A stretch of DNA of 64,000 nt from JACVRW01 sp963827065 (GTDB lineage Bacteria > Actinomycetota > Thermoleophilia > Solirubrobacterales > Thermoleophilaceae): positions 32,489-96,488 of the forward strand of contig CAWGZM010000011.1 in the NCBI GenBank assembly GCA_963827065.1. The letters run 5' to 3'. Positions 51,145 to 60,913 of this stretch are shown in pieces. The translations under genes were made by a program, and so were the position numbers. The notes under the pieces are model-generated. The model made no database searches. It saw nothing but the letters and a program-made list of their open reading frames with translations, and was not told the DNA's origin. Positions within the stretch are counted from its first letter, which is position 1. Each line of letters starts with the position of its first letter.

Positions 51145-52202
51145 TGAACGATGACCGTTCCCTTCATGAAGGGGTGGACCAGGCATATGAAAGTGAAGCT
51201 CCCAGCTTGCGCGAAGGTCACCCGCCCGGCAGTCGGGAGCGGCGTCGGCACCGCGTCGAGCAAGCCGGTGTTCCAGAACCCGTTGCCGTGCAAGGCCGAG
51301 GTGAACGCCGCCGGAGTAGGCGGCGGGTCGCTCGAGAACGTGGCTCGGGGGTCGAACTCCGCGCCCTGGAACGTGGCCGCCAGCTGCCCCATGTATGAGT
51401 TCGGCTCCTTCTCGGGGTCGCCCGGGCCGAACGTGGCGGTGTGCACCTCGAACGAAGGCTGCGACATCGTGAACCTGACCGTCGTGCCGAGCGGAACCGT
51501 CAGCGTCTCCGGAAGCATCCCGAAGAACTCGACTCCCGCCTTGTTGGCGGCGCCGAGCAGCACGGTGTTCGCCGGCGGATCGGTCTTCCTCAGCTTCCGG
51601 GCGGCGCTGACCGCCTTGTCGACCTGCTTGTCGACTGCTTGCTCGTCATCTCGCTTCGACGGGATCGTGCCGCCCTTCTTGACATGCACCTTGCCCTTCA
51701 TCCCGGGGTGCACGTCGCAGAAGTAGTTGAACTTCCCCGCTTCCGGGAAGCGCACCTTGAAGGGCTTGGGCCTGTTCGCCAGCGGCAGCCCGGAGTTGAC
51801 GGCCTTCGCGCCCGTGTACTTGACGGTCTTTCCGAAGTTCGACTTAAGCAGGGCCGGATTCAGCCCGAGCGTCGGCAGGCCGTTGAACCAGAAGGGCACC
51901 CCGGCGGCGTCGACCTGACCGGACGCCGCGGCGCCGGGCACGACCAGCGGCCGAGCGTCTCCGCCGCTCTTAGGGAAGTCCGCGTTGTGGAACCCGTACG
52001 GAAGGAACTTGACCGTGTCCCCTGTGTGGACCGTGACCGTCCCTGGGAAGAACTGGTTGGCGTCGGAGCTCAGCTGCTGCTGCATGACCTTGCCCTGCTT
52101 TGGGGTCACGCCCATCGTCACCGTCTTCGTGGCGGCGCCGGCGGCTGCGGGCGCAGCCAGCGCGACCGCCGTGATGACCAGGATCAAGAAGCCCCTGCCC
52201 AT
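51141..52202 (-). CDS. Secreted protein with two cupredoxin domains
   Basis: 353 residues from the ATG at 52202 behind GAGGAGG. Signal peptide MGRGFLILVITAVALAAPAA. Domain 1 has LPYGFHNADFP (His) and FNYFCDVHPGMKGKVHV (Cys-His-Met); domain 2 has FEVHTATFGPGD (His) and FTFICLVHPFMKGTVIVQ (Cys-His-Met). Both type-1 copper sites are therefore complete. A Lys/Asp-rich linker joins them. It is the first gene of the copper operon and is followed by the oxidase through a GTGA overlap. Probable role: extracellular electron carrier or copper binding. Confidence 0.88.
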   Translation of the reverse strand: MGRGFLILVITAVALAAPAAAGAATKTVTMGVTPKQGKVMQQQLSSDANQFFPGTVTVHTGDTVKFLPYGFHNADFPKSGGDARPLVVPGAAASGQVDAAGVPFWFNGLPTLGLNPALLKSNFGKTVKYTGAKAVNSGLPLANRPKPFKVRFPEAGKFNYFCDVHPGMKGKVHVKKGGTIPSKRDDEQAVDKQVDKAVSAARKLRKTDPPANTVLLGAANKAGVEFFGMLPETLTVPLGTTVRFTMSQPSFEVHTATFGPGDPEKEPNSYMGQLAATFQGAEFDPRATFSSDPPPTPAAFTSALHGNGFWNTGLLDAVPTPLPTAGRVTFAQAGSFTFICLVHPFMKGTVIVQ

Positions 52203-52408
52203 GGGTCCTCCTCTGTTCGAGACGCGACCGCGAGCGCGGACGCCCGGACGATCGTAACCGCGCGAAAACGCCCGAGTAAAGGACCGAATTCGGGGGGTTC
52301 CCGGGCCGGCGACGACTCTCCCCCATGTGAGGTGGGTCACAGAGCCGGAATAGAGCGGTCGCCTCTGCGTCCCTGGCCTCAGACCCCGATCACCACCAAG
52401 GAGCGGAA

Positions 52409-54080
52409 GTGGCACGTAGAAGGCGAGATTCGAGAGGAAGGCTGGGAGCGTTTGCCGTCGCCGGCGCGGCGGCGCTGCTCGCGTTTCCGGCTGTTGCGAA
52501 CGCGGACGTGAACTCGGATGTCACGAACGGCGTTCTGACAGTCGAGACCACCGCAGGCGATGCGGTCACGATCACAAGCGCCGGCGGCAACGTCCTGATC
52601 AACGGCGAGAACCCCGACAGCGGTGCGGCCACCAGCGCGAGCATCACGGCGATCAATGTCACCGGCGACGACGGCGGCAACAACATCAACCTGGCCGCCG
52701 TCAACACGCCCGACTTCTCCGCGACGCTGAGCGTTCTCGGTCGACGGACGGGGCGGCATCGACACGATCAACGGCAGTCAGCTCGCCGACACGCTCCGGG
52801 GCGGCGACGCAGGCGACCGCATCATCGGCGACAACAACCCGGGCGGCACGCGCGACAACATGCTGGGCGAGGCCGGTGACGACGAGCTCGTCTGGAACCC
52901 AGGTGACGGTGACGACATCAACGAGGGTGGTGCCGGCAACGACGAGTCCGAGGTCAACGGCGGCGGCAAGGAGCAGTTCGAGGTCAAGCCCGGCACGGTT
53001 CCGGGTCGTGTGGCCTTCGACCGGGTGCAGCCCGACCCGACGTTCCTCGCTCCGTTCAGCGTCGACATCTCGGACGACACCGAGCGCCTCGACCTGAACG
53101 CGGGCGCCGCTGACGACATCGTCAACGCGGCCGAGGGCCTGCAGGCGCTCGCGTTCGCGCTGGACATCAACGGCGGTGACGGCAACGACGTCATCGACGG
53201 CGGCGACGGGCCCGACAACATCTCGGGCGGTCTCGGCGACGACCAGATCGCAGCCGACAACAACCCGCTGAACACGCGTGACGTCGTCAACGGGGACGCC
53301 GGCAACGACACGATGACGTGGAACCCCGGTGACGGGGACGACGTCAACGAGGGTGGAGAAGGCACCGACACGGTGGTCGTCAACGGCGGCACCGGCGACG
53401 AGGACTTCCGGACGAAGCCCTCGGCCACCCCGGGCCGTGTCCAGTTCGACCGGATTGACCCCGCTCCCTTCAACATCGACATCGGGACGAGCGAGAGCCT
53501 GGTTGTGAACGGCGGCGGCGGCAACGACGAGATCAAGGGCACAAGCGGCCTGGCCGGGCTGATCGCCTCGACGTTCAACGGCGACGACGGCAAGGACGAC
53601 ATCAAGGGAACCGACGGCCCTGACTCGCTGTCAGGCGGCGCCGGCGGCGACCTGATCCGCTCGATCGACCGAGCGGCCGACAGCGTCGAGTGCGGCTCGG
53701 GCTTCGACCTCGCGCTGGTCGACCGGCGTGACACGGTGCGCGGCTGCAACATCGTGCTCGGCGGAGCCCTCAAGGTGAAGGCGACCGCCAAGTCGGTCGA
53801 CGTCGCGGGCGGCGCCGCGGCGGTCACCCTGCGCTGCGTGGCCACGAAGAAGTGCAGCGGCCTCGTCTCGCTGCGGCACAAGGGCAAGACCCTCGCCACC
53901 GCGAAGTTCGCGATGGGCAAGAAGAAGTCGAAGACCGTGCGTCTCAAGCTCAACAAGCGTGGCCTGCGCCTGCTGGCGAAGGCCCCGAACAAGGGCATGA
54001 AGGTGCAGCTGCGGATCGACGCCAAGGACGCAGCTCGCAACGGCTGGAGGACGGACTCGAGCCTTCGGCTGACGCCGTAG
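52409..54080 (+). CDS. Secreted calcium-binding (RTX-like) repeat protein, frameshifted
   Basis: Starts at a GTG behind AAGGAGCGG. Signal peptide region LGAFAVAGAAALLAFPAVAN. The first frame is lost after SATLSVLG near 52740; one frame over, GIDTINGSQLADTLRGGDAG continues to 54080. One extra base explains the break. Hemolysin-type nonapeptides are clear (GGDGNDVIDGGDGPDNISGG; DGPDSLSGGAGGDLI), along with two copies of a longer unit with WNPGDGDD. The C-terminal 100 residues form a basic beta domain (CVATKKCSGLVSLRHKGKTL). Likely a calcium-stabilised cell-surface or matrix protein. Confidence 0.78.
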
Positions 54081-54121
54081 ACGTTCCCGCGGGCCATTCC
54101 CCGACACACCGCAGGAACCAG

Positions 54122-54151
54122 GAGGCCGTCCGCGCAAGCGGGCGGCCTCCG
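54122..54151 (+). terminator. Stem-loop terminator with GNRA loop
   Basis: GGAGGCCG-TCCGC pairs with GCGGG-CGGCCTCC (13 base pairs with one G-T) around a GCAA tetraloop. It lies 41 bases after the calcium-binding repeat gene and before the glycosyltransferase gene. The T-run is weak (CTCTTCGT). Confidence 0.7.
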
Positions 54152-54227
54152 CTCTTCGTGCACGCTGGGCCGCTACATTGGCCGCGCCGGTCTGTTTACT
54201 TCTCAGGGTTTCCGACCGGACTAGCTG

Positions 54228-55715
54228 ATGACAAACGGGCTGATCAAAGAGCTGCGCGAAGTCGAGCCCGCCACGCTCCCCGAGCGCGATGTGCGCGCCG
54301 GCCGGCCGGTGCTGAGCGGGGTCCTCCGCTTCGCCACGGTACGGGCGCTGGCACGCGTCGTGACACTCAGCGCCCTCGACCTCGCGGGCCTGTTCCTCGC
54401 GATCTACACGGCGCTGGTCGTAAAGGCGGCAATCAGCTCGCCCGACCAGATCGACCAGATGTGGGGACAGGCGAAGGAGTACTTCCCGCTCGGCGCACTG
54501 GTGATGCTGCTGTTGTTCGCGCGCTCCGGGCTCTATCGCGAGCGGGCCCAGCGGCCGGGGTCGGCGCGGGTGATCGCCTCGCTCTTCCAGGTCACGCTCG
54601 TCGTGCTCATCTACGCCACGATCGAGGGCGAGAACTTCCAGTCGTACTACATCTTCTACGGCTCGCTCTTCTTCGCGCTGATCTACGTGTCATCGTTCCG
54701 CTGGCTGTTCGAGAAGGCAAGCGGGGCGGTGCTGCGCGCCGCCGGCTACCGGCGTCGAGCGGTGCTGGTGGGCTCGGGGTCGAACATTCAGGCCGTATCG
54801 CACGCCTTGCGTGACAGCCGCGAGATCGAGCCGTACGGGTTCGTCGCCCGCAGCCCCGTGGCGCTGATGGACGGCCTGCGCGACTTCCGCTCGCTCGAGC
54901 AGCTCGAGCGGCACTTCGACTCCATCGACGAGGTGCTGATCGCGGACCCCGACTTCCCCCAGGAGGAGGCGGTCGAGCTGGTCGACCGCTGCCACGACCA
55001 CGGCGTGCGCGTACGGGTGGCGCCGTCCACGATGGAGATCCTGATGGACCGGGTCGAGTTCGTGCCGGGGCAGGCGCTGCCGCTGTTCGAGCTGAAGCCG
55101 CCGGTCTTCGACGGAGTGGACTTCGCCGTCAAGCGGACCTTCGACCTGATCGGCGCGGGACTGCTGCTGTTGATGCTGTCGCCGATCTTGGGCGTGGCGG
55201 CGCTGTCGATCAAGCTGACGTCGCGCGGTCCGGTGCTCTACCGCTCGATGCGGCCTGGCATTGGAGGCAGGTCGTTCGACTGCTTCAAGTTCCGGACCAT
55301 GGTCAGCGGCGCCGAGCGGCTTCAGACGGAGCTCGAGGCCAGAAACGAGCTGAGCGGCGCCATCTTCAAGATTCGCGAAGACCCCCGCGTGACCCGGGTC
55401 GGTCGCCTGCTGCGGCGCTGGTCACTGGACGAGCTGCCCCAGCTCTTCAACGTCCTGCGGGGCGAGATGTCGCTCGTCGGCCCGCGCCCGCTGCCGCAGC
55501 GCGACTACGACCGGCTCGAGCCATGGCACCGCAAGCGCTACCTGGTCCTGCCCGGGATGACCGGGCTGTGGCAGGTGTCCGGGCGCTCCGAGCTCGACTT
55601 CGACGAGCTCGTCCGGTTGGACTTCCTCTACCTCGAGCGCTGGTCGGTCTTCCTCGACCTGACCATCCTGCTCAAAACGATCCCCGCGGTCACCAGGGCG
55701 CGGGGGGCGTGGTGA
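54228..55715 (+). CDS. Exopolysaccharide polyprenyl glycosylphosphotransferase (sugar transferase)
   Basis: 495 residues. N-terminal membrane helices, a central Rossmann-like region (RRAVLVGSGSNIQAVSHALR), a further helix (DLIGAGLLLLMLSPILGVAA), and the bacterial sugar transferase domain: KRTFDLIGAG, SRGPVLYRSMRPGIGGRSFD, CFKFRTMVSGAE, RRWSLDELPQLFNVLRGEMS, LVGPRPLPQRDYD, PGMTGLWQVSGRSELDFDEL. A WbaP/CpsE-type enzyme, which places the first sugar phosphate on undecaprenyl phosphate. Its stop overlaps the next start (GTGA), heading an exopolysaccharide operon. Confidence 0.95.
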   Translation: MTNGLIKELREVEPATLPERDVRAGRPVLSGVLRFATVRALARVVTLSALDLAGLFLAIYTALVVKAAISSPDQIDQMWGQAKEYFPLGALVMLLLFARSGLYRERAQRPGSARVIASLFQVTLVVLIYATIEGENFQSYYIFYGSLFFALIYVSSFRWLFEKASGAVLRAAGYRRRAVLVGSGSNIQAVSHALRDSREIEPYGFVARSPVALMDGLRDFRSLEQLERHFDSIDEVLIADPDFPQEEAVELVDRCHDHGVRVRVAPSTMEILMDRVEFVPGQALPLFELKPPVFDGVDFAVKRTFDLIGAGLLLLMLSPILGVAALSIKLTSRGPVLYRSMRPGIGGRSFDCFKFRTMVSGAERLQTELEARNELSGAIFKIREDPRVTRVGRLLRRWSLDELPQLFNVLRGEMSLVGPRPLPQRDYDRLEPWHRKRYLVLPGMTGLWQVSGRSELDFDELVRLDFLYLERWSVFLDLTILLKTIPAVTRARGAW

Positions 55716-56422
55716 GCGAGCCCTACCGGGCGGAAAACCTCCTCGACCGCATCACGGACGCGGAGACGCTCCAGGTCCACTACGACCAGGAGATGCGCCG
55801 CGAGCGCGAGATCCTCGCCCGCGCCTTAACGCTCGACGGTGGAGATGTGCTCTCCGTTGGCTGTGGCTGGCATCCGGGACGCCATCTGTTCGCAAAGCCC
55901 GGTTTCCATTTGACGGGCGTTGACCTGGACGGTGCGATGATCGCGACGCTGCTGGCGAACGGCGAGCTCGATGCCGGACGCGTCGCGCGAGCGGGCGAGC
56001 TGCCCTACCCCGACCGCTCCTTCGACGTCGTCCTCTACCGGCTCGTCCTGCATCACATCGCCTACCAGGGGCCGCTGTCGCCGGTCTTCTCCGAGGCAAA
56101 GCGGCTGCTGCGCCTAGGCGGCGCGCTCGTTGCCGTGGAGCCGGGCGCGTGGCATCCGGTCGGGGCCGGGCTCACGCTGGCGAACCGAGCCGGACTCGCC
56201 ACATGGACGCACGGCACCCCCGACGACATCCCGTTGTCGCCGCGCGCGCTCGTCGCCGAGGCGCGCGCAGCCGGCCTCGCTCCGGAGCTCCACGGCCTGA
56301 CCTACGGCTGGCGGCGCCTGCCCGCGCCCGTCCAGCGCGCCATTCACAGGCTGGATCCCCTTGGCTCGCGGCCGCGGACCGCGCCGTTTGCTCACACGCT
56401 CCTCCTAATTGCCCGCGCCTGA
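55712..56422 (+). CDS. SAM-dependent methyltransferase
   Basis: 236 residues from a GTG that overlaps the sugar transferase stop. Class I methyltransferase fold: motif I GDVLSVGCGWHPGRHL, motif II-like TGVDLDGAMIA, GELPYPDRSFDVVLYRLVLH, then RLLRLGGALVAVEPG. Coupled to the sugar transferase, so it may methylate a sugar or lipid carrier intermediate, or may belong to the same surface-polymer pathway in some other way. Confidence 0.88.
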   Translation: MSEPYRAENLLDRITDAETLQVHYDQEMRREREILARALTLDGGDVLSVGCGWHPGRHLFAKPGFHLTGVDLDGAMIATLLANGELDAGRVARAGELPYPDRSFDVVLYRLVLHHIAYQGPLSPVFSEAKRLLRLGGALVAVEPGAWHPVGAGLTLANRAGLATWTHGTPDDIPLSPRALVAEARAAGLAPELHGLTYGWRRLPAPVQRAIHRLDPLGSRPRTAPFAHTLLLIARA

Positions 56423-56425
56423 GCG

Positions 56426-56974
56426 ATGACGAGCCGCTACGACGACGAGCTCTGGGAGCTGGTGCCGGACCGCCGCCGCGAGCCGCCTGCGCCGCTCGCC
56501 GAGTTCGTCGGCAGTCTGGGGCATAGCCGGAGCGCGCTCGACCTCGGTTGCGGCGACGGGAGTCTCAGTGCCCTCCTCGACGCCGAGGCGCTCACCGTGG
56601 CGGACGTGTCGCGGGTGGCGCTGGAGCGCGCGCAGCGCCGGCTTCCGGCGGCCCGCGCGGTGGAGCTCGAGCCCGACGCCCCGCTGCCTCTCGAGGACGG
56701 CGGCTTCGATCTCGTGCTGTGCGCCGAGACGATCGAGCACGTGCGTGACGTCCAGCTCTTCGTCTCGGAGATTAGGCGCGTCCTCACGCCGGGCGGACGG
56801 CTCGCAGTCACGACGCCCGCCGCGCGGCCGCTGATGCGCCCGCCGGACCCGCTCTCGCCGCACCTGCGCTCCTTTACGCCGCGCTCGCTGCGGCGGCTGC
56901 TCGACGAGCTCGGCTTCGAGATCCTGTCGCTGCAGCGGCGCTCGGGGACGCTCTTCGCGCTGGCGACGCGTTAG
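56426..56974 (+). CDS. Small SAM-dependent methyltransferase
   Basis: 182 residues, 3 bases after the previous stop. Methyltransferase-11-like: RSALDLGCGDGSLSALLDAE (motif I), VADVSRVALERAQRR, PLEDGGFDLVLCAETIEHVR, and EIRRVLTPGGRLAVTTPAAR. Its end overlaps the convergent ligase gene by four bases. A second methyltransferase in one operon suggests decoration of the exopolysaccharide. Confidence 0.9.
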   Translation: MTSRYDDELWELVPDRRREPPAPLAEFVGSLGHSRSALDLGCGDGSLSALLDAEALTVADVSRVALERAQRRLPAARAVELEPDAPLPLEDGGFDLVLCAETIEHVRDVQLFVSEIRRVLTPGGRLAVTTPAARPLMRPPDPLSPHLRSFTPRSLRRLLDELGFEILSLQRRSGTLFALATR

Positions 56975-59022
56975 GGCTCCTGGCTCTGCTCGCTCTGCGC
57001 TTGCAGGGTCTCGAGCTCGCGCTGCCGTGCCCGCGCCTCGAGGAAGAGCGTCCGCGCCGAGTTCCAGAAAGGATCCAGGTACACGGCTCCCTGCAGCGTC
57101 TGGAGCGCCTCATCCGGGCGGTTCAGCGTGCCGAGCTGGAAGGCGGCCAGCCGGTACCAGGTGTGCGGGTCTCCGGGGAAGGAGAGCACGGCTTGCTCGA
57201 GGGTGTCGCGCGCTGCCGTCTCGTCGCCCGCCTGAGTTTGAATCGAGGCCCTGACGAGCAGTGGCTCGGCGGCGAGCGGGTTGATCTCCTCGGCGTCGCG
57301 CGTCTTCGCGATCGCCTCCGGGAAGCGCCCCTCGTCGGCGAGCTCGAGCGCGTCCCCCGTCGCGCGGTCGGAGGCCTCGGGCTGCCAGACCGCCCACGCG
57401 AGCACGAGGCCGGCGAGCGCCACGCCCACCGCTGCGACGATCCGCGTCGTGCTCGGTCGTGACCAGCGGCCGGGCGTCGCGGGCAGTGCTGCGCCCGGGC
57501 CGCGGCCCGCCACGTAGCCGGCCGCCACGAGCGCCAGAACCGCAGGGCCGGGGATGAACCAGGTCCAGTCGATCATCGACTGCACGCCGAACGCGATTGC
57601 CGCGGTCGACAACGCCACGAGGGCGATGCGATCCCTGTCCCAGTCGCGGCGCGGACTGGGCTCGTCCGATGGGAGCGCGTAGGGCAGTCGCCGCGGCAGT
57701 ACCGCCGTCGTACGCAGGGCCGCGGCGAGCCAGGCGAACAGCAGGAGAAGTGTCAGAACGACGCCCGCGATGCCGAGATCGGCGAGCGTCTGGGGCAGGA
57801 ACCCGTGTGCATGCGCGGTGACCGCGGCGTCGGTGCGGTGGCGCAGCCGCGCGACGGCGAACGCGCCGGCACCCACGCCTACGGCTGGGCGGTCCTCGAA
57901 CACCCTGCCGGCTTCGCGCCAGTACTTGCCGCGCGTCGAGGATGACGCGAAGACCCGAGCCCCGCCCTCGTCGGGCGACACCTCCGTCTCGCTGGTGAGC
58001 CGGCTGACGCGGTCGTCGATGTTCCCGGAGAGAGCCACCGAGGTGAAGGCGACGAGCGGGACGAGGCACGCGAGCGCCACCGCAACGACGCCCGCCCGCC
58101 GGCGCGTCCGCATCGACACGAGACCCCGCTGCAGCCCCACGTTGATCGCGAAGCCGGTGGCCAGCAGCAAAACCGACATCAGGACCACGAGCAGCCCGAA
58201 GTCGTCCGCCACGGCCTCCTTGGCCTCGAGCGGCTGGAGGCTCTTGGAGAATGGGTCCTTGGACAGGGCCCAGGCGCCGACCGCGCAGGCAGCGAGCGCC
58301 GGGACGATGATCACCGGGAGGCTGCGCAGACGCAACGGCACGATCGTGAGCCAGAGCGCCGCCGCAACCACCGCGGCGGCCAGCGCCCCCCGCGACTGCG
58401 TCAGCAGGATGGCAAGCACGCACAGCCCGACCGCCGGGTAGGCAAGTGCGCGCCCCCACACGCTGCCGGTGCGCCGCGAGCCGAGCCACAGGGCGAGCGG
58501 GATCGCGATTGCGGCGACGGTGCCCACCGCGTTCCAATACTGAAAGGGCGCGCCAATGCGGTTCGAGAACTCGTTCTCCGCGAGCGTCCCGGGCCAGATG
58601 CGCGAGGCGAGCGAGTATGCGACCGGCAACAGCGCGCCCACGAGCACGCCGACGACCACGCCTGGGGCCGCGCGTGGCGCAAGCCGCGCCCCGGCGATGG
58701 CGGCCGCGAACACGACGAGGTAGGAGAGCGTCCGGCCCGCCTCGACGTAGCTCAGTTCGGGGACGACCGACCAGAGCACCGAGAACGACGTCAGCACGGC
58801 GAGCAGTGCGAACGCCACGAGGCTCGTGGCGCCATACAGCGGGCCGCGCCGGCCCCACAGCAGGGTGGCGGCGATCACGGCGACGCCGGCGAGCATCATC
58901 GCGACTTCGGTGATGCTGGTCCGGCTCAGCTCCGTCCCACCGGCAGCCCCGAAGGAGACCGCGGCGAGCGCGGCGCCGAGTATCAGCGCAAGCGCGTTAC
59001 CTGCGTTTCGTGAAAGGGACAC
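56971..59022 (-). CDS. O-antigen-ligase-like membrane protein with C-terminal TPR
   Basis: 683 residues. About 12-14 membrane helices with the Wzy/WaaL-type region: NRIGAPFQYWNAVGTVAAIA, LLTQSRGALAAAVVAAALWL, a large outer loop with SSTRGKYWREAGRVFEDRPA, and GAFAVARLRHRTDAAVTAHA (conserved His). After the last helix come about 120 residues of TPR-like helices (LLVRASIQTQAGDETAARDT, DPHTWYRLAAFQLGTLNRPD). This layout is frequent in actinobacterial polymerase/ligase proteins of surface polysaccharide loci. Its start overlaps the following minus-strand gene by 26 bases. Confidence 0.88.
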   Translation of the reverse strand: MSLSRNAGNALALILGAALAAVSFGAAGGTELSRTSITEVAMMLAGVAVIAATLLWGRRGPLYGATSLVAFALLAVLTSFSVLWSVVPELSYVEAGRTLSYLVVFAAAIAGARLAPRAAPGVVVGVLVGALLPVAYSLASRIWPGTLAENEFSNRIGAPFQYWNAVGTVAAIAIPLALWLGSRRTGSVWGRALAYPAVGLCVLAILLTQSRGALAAAVVAAALWLTIVPLRLRSLPVIIVPALAACAVGAWALSKDPFSKSLQPLEAKEAVADDFGLLVVLMSVLLLATGFAINVGLQRGLVSMRTRRRAGVVAVALACLVPLVAFTSVALSGNIDDRVSRLTSETEVSPDEGGARVFASSSTRGKYWREAGRVFEDRPAVGVGAGAFAVARLRHRTDAAVTAHAHGFLPQTLADLGIAGVVLTLLLLFAWLAAALRTTAVLPRRLPYALPSDEPSPRRDWDRDRIALVALSTAAIAFGVQSMIDWTWFIPGPAVLALVAAGYVAGRGPGAALPATPGRWSRPSTTRIVAAVGVALAGLVLAWAVWQPEASDRATGDALELADEGRFPEAIAKTRDAEEINPLAAEPLLVRASIQTQAGDETAARDTLEQAVLSFPGDPHTWYRLAAFQLGTLNRPDEALQTLQGAVYLDPFWNSARTLFLEARARQRELETLQAQSEQSQEP

Positions 59023-59611
59023 GCAGGGTCGGAATCTTGTTCAGCACCGGAACCCGTCCGAGCGCGGGGACACGCCCGCGCAGCGCGACGAGTCCCCCCG
59101 CCAGCGCCAGCAGGCCGATCGCGATGAGGGATATCAGCAGCGGCGTCGGCAGCTGGTTGGAGGCGGTCGAGATGTCGAAGAGCCCGTTGGTGCCAGGCTT
59201 GACCGACTCTTCGCCGACCTGAACGTTGGGAGCGCTGCCGCCGGAGCCCGACCCGGCGCCGGAGGTGATCGCCTCGAGGTCCTCGGCGTCCTGGGCGCGA
59301 GCGGCCGCCTCGCCCGGGTCGGCCGCGCCTGCGCCGCCCACCCCCTGACCGGGGCTCCCGCGGCCCTGACCCTTGTCGGAGCCGCCGGTGATGGCCGCGC
59401 CGATGATCTGCTTGCAGTCGCTGTACTCCGCGAGGTCGGTCGGCAGGTTGTCCCGCGCCTCCTGCAGTTCCGAGTTCGAGTAATTGCGGCTGAGGGCGCC
59501 GTCGTCAGCGCAATCGCTGATGACCTGCGCCGGGCTCGCAAATGCCGAGGATGGGGCGGCAATGGCCATCAGGGCGGCAGGCAGAAGCAGATGTCGTGCT
59601 ACTCGGGTCAC
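58997..59611 (-). CDS. Exported protein with C-terminal membrane helix, unknown family
   Basis: 204 residues from a GTG at 59611 preceded by AGGGGGAA. Signal peptide HLLLPAALMAIAAPSSAFAS. A small conserved-looking N-terminal domain has two Cys (VISDCADDGALS, AEYSDCKQIIGAA) and a SRNYSNSELQEARDNLPTDL helix; then Gly/Ala-rich linkers, and a membrane helix (LLISLIAIGLLALAGGLVAL) with a basic tail. It runs into the O-antigen-ligase-like gene with a 26-base overlap, so it probably belongs to the same polysaccharide pathway. Confidence 0.75.
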   Translation of the reverse strand: MTRVARHLLLPAALMAIAAPSSAFASPAQVISDCADDGALSRNYSNSELQEARDNLPTDLAEYSDCKQIIGAAITGGSDKGQGRGSPGQGVGGAGAADPGEAAARAQDAEDLEAITSGAGSGSGGSAPNVQVGEESVKPGTNGLFDISTASNQLPTPLLISLIAIGLLALAGGLVALRGRVPALGRVPVLNKIPTLRVPFTKRR

Positions 59612-59799
59612 AGCAGATTCCCCCTGGAGTCCGGAGCCGTGGTCCGTAGGGCGCCGGCCGGAGAGGACCACGGGCCGGGCGAAAACAAGCTAGCAAGCGC
59701 CCACGCGGGATCCCCAATTGGCCGTTCAGCTGGCTTTCTTGCCCCGGGCGCGTGCATGCCTAAACGCTTGCGACCCGGCCAGTCCGGCAAAGTTGCGGC

Positions 59800-60909
59800 G
59801 TGCCACCGCGGGTCGCAATACTGCCGCCGGTCCCGGCGCCCTACCGCGAGCCCCTCTTTCGCGCGCTCGCGGACCGCGCCGTCGTGGAGCCCTGGGTGGT
59901 CTACCTCGCCGGCCGGCAGGAGGGTTGGGACCAGCCGCGCGAGTGGTTCGACAGGCGCGAGGGCTATCGCAGCGAGGTGCTGACGGGCTGGCAGTGGGCG
60001 CGAGCCGGACGCAGCCCGGTCACAGTGGCCCGCGGGCTCGGCACGGCCCTCGACCGCATCGACCCCGCCTGTGTGGTCAGCTGGGAGTACGGCCCGGCGA
60101 CCTGGCGTGCGCTCGGATGGTGCAGGCGCCGCCGCAGGCCGCTCCTCATCTTCAGCGAGGTAACCCCGTGGACCGAGGCGGCGCTGTCCCGCTTGCAATC
60201 GTTCGTGCACCGACTGTTGGCTCCGCGCGTGGACGGCTTCATCGCGGCGAGCTCGCAGAGCGCCGAGCGGCTCGCCCGCCTGGGCGTGGACGGCGGAAGG
60301 GTGGACGTGGCCCTCCAGAGCGCGGACGTCGAGCCCCTGCTCGGGCTCGAGCACCGCGGGACCGGCGCCGGGCAGCCGCTGCGCGTGCTGGTGATGGGGA
60401 GGCTCGTGCCCGACAAGAATCTGCCCCTGCTCCTGGAAGCGTTCGCCGAGGCAGGCGTCGGCGGAGAGGCCGAGCTCGTGCTGCACGGCAGCGGGCCGCT
60501 GGAGGCGGAGCTGAAAGACCAGGCCGCCCGGCTTGGCCTGCGTGCCCACATCGGTGGGCCGGTGGCGCCCGGAGAACTGCCCGCCGTGTACGCCTCGGCC
60601 GACGTGCTCGCACTGGTCAGCACGTACGAGCCGTTCGGTGTGACGATGCGCGAGGGCGCGGCGGCCGCCCTGCCGCTTCTCTGCAGCGAGCGCGCGGGCG
60701 CCGCCGGCGATGTGGCCGTGAGGGATGAGAACGCGCTGCTCGTGAATCCCGACAGCCGGGCGGAGATCGTCGCGGCGCTACGCCGGCTCGTGCGCGAGCC
60801 GGATCTCCGCGAGCGGCTGGCCGCGGGCAGCCGCGCCGTCACCGAGCGCCATCCGCTCAGCGCGGACGCCGAGGCCTGGGAGCGCGCCATCCTGCGGGTC
60901 GCTCGCTAG
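59800..60909 (+). CDS. Glycosyltransferase family 4 protein
   Basis: 369 residues from a GTG. GT-B fold: the N-terminal domain opens RVAILPPVPAPYREPLFRAL; the C-terminal domain has VLVMGRLVPDKNLPLLLEAF, LVLHGSGPLEAEL, HIGGPVAPGELPAVYASADV, and the E-x7-E region STYEPFGVTMREGAAAALPL. It transfers a sugar from a nucleotide donor, likely for the exopolysaccharide built by neighbouring genes. It converges with the chimeric ORF after it, 4 bases apart. Confidence 0.93.
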   Translation: MPPRVAILPPVPAPYREPLFRALADRAVVEPWVVYLAGRQEGWDQPREWFDRREGYRSEVLTGWQWARAGRSPVTVARGLGTALDRIDPACVVSWEYGPATWRALGWCRRRRRPLLIFSEVTPWTEAALSRLQSFVHRLLAPRVDGFIAASSQSAERLARLGVDGGRVDVALQSADVEPLLGLEHRGTGAGQPLRVLVMGRLVPDKNLPLLLEAFAEAGVGGEAELVLHGSGPLEAELKDQAARLGLRAHIGGPVAPGELPAVYASADVLALVSTYEPFGVTMREGAAAALPLLCSERAGAAGDVAVRDENALLVNPDSRAEIVAALRRLVREPDLRERLAAGSRAVTERHPLSADAEAWERAILRVAR

Positions 60910-60913
60910 CCGG

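Noticed and set aside
54228..60909. Recent horizontal transfer of the exopolysaccharide block
   Set aside because: Base composition and codon style match the flanks, and no mobile element, tRNA or repeat borders it.
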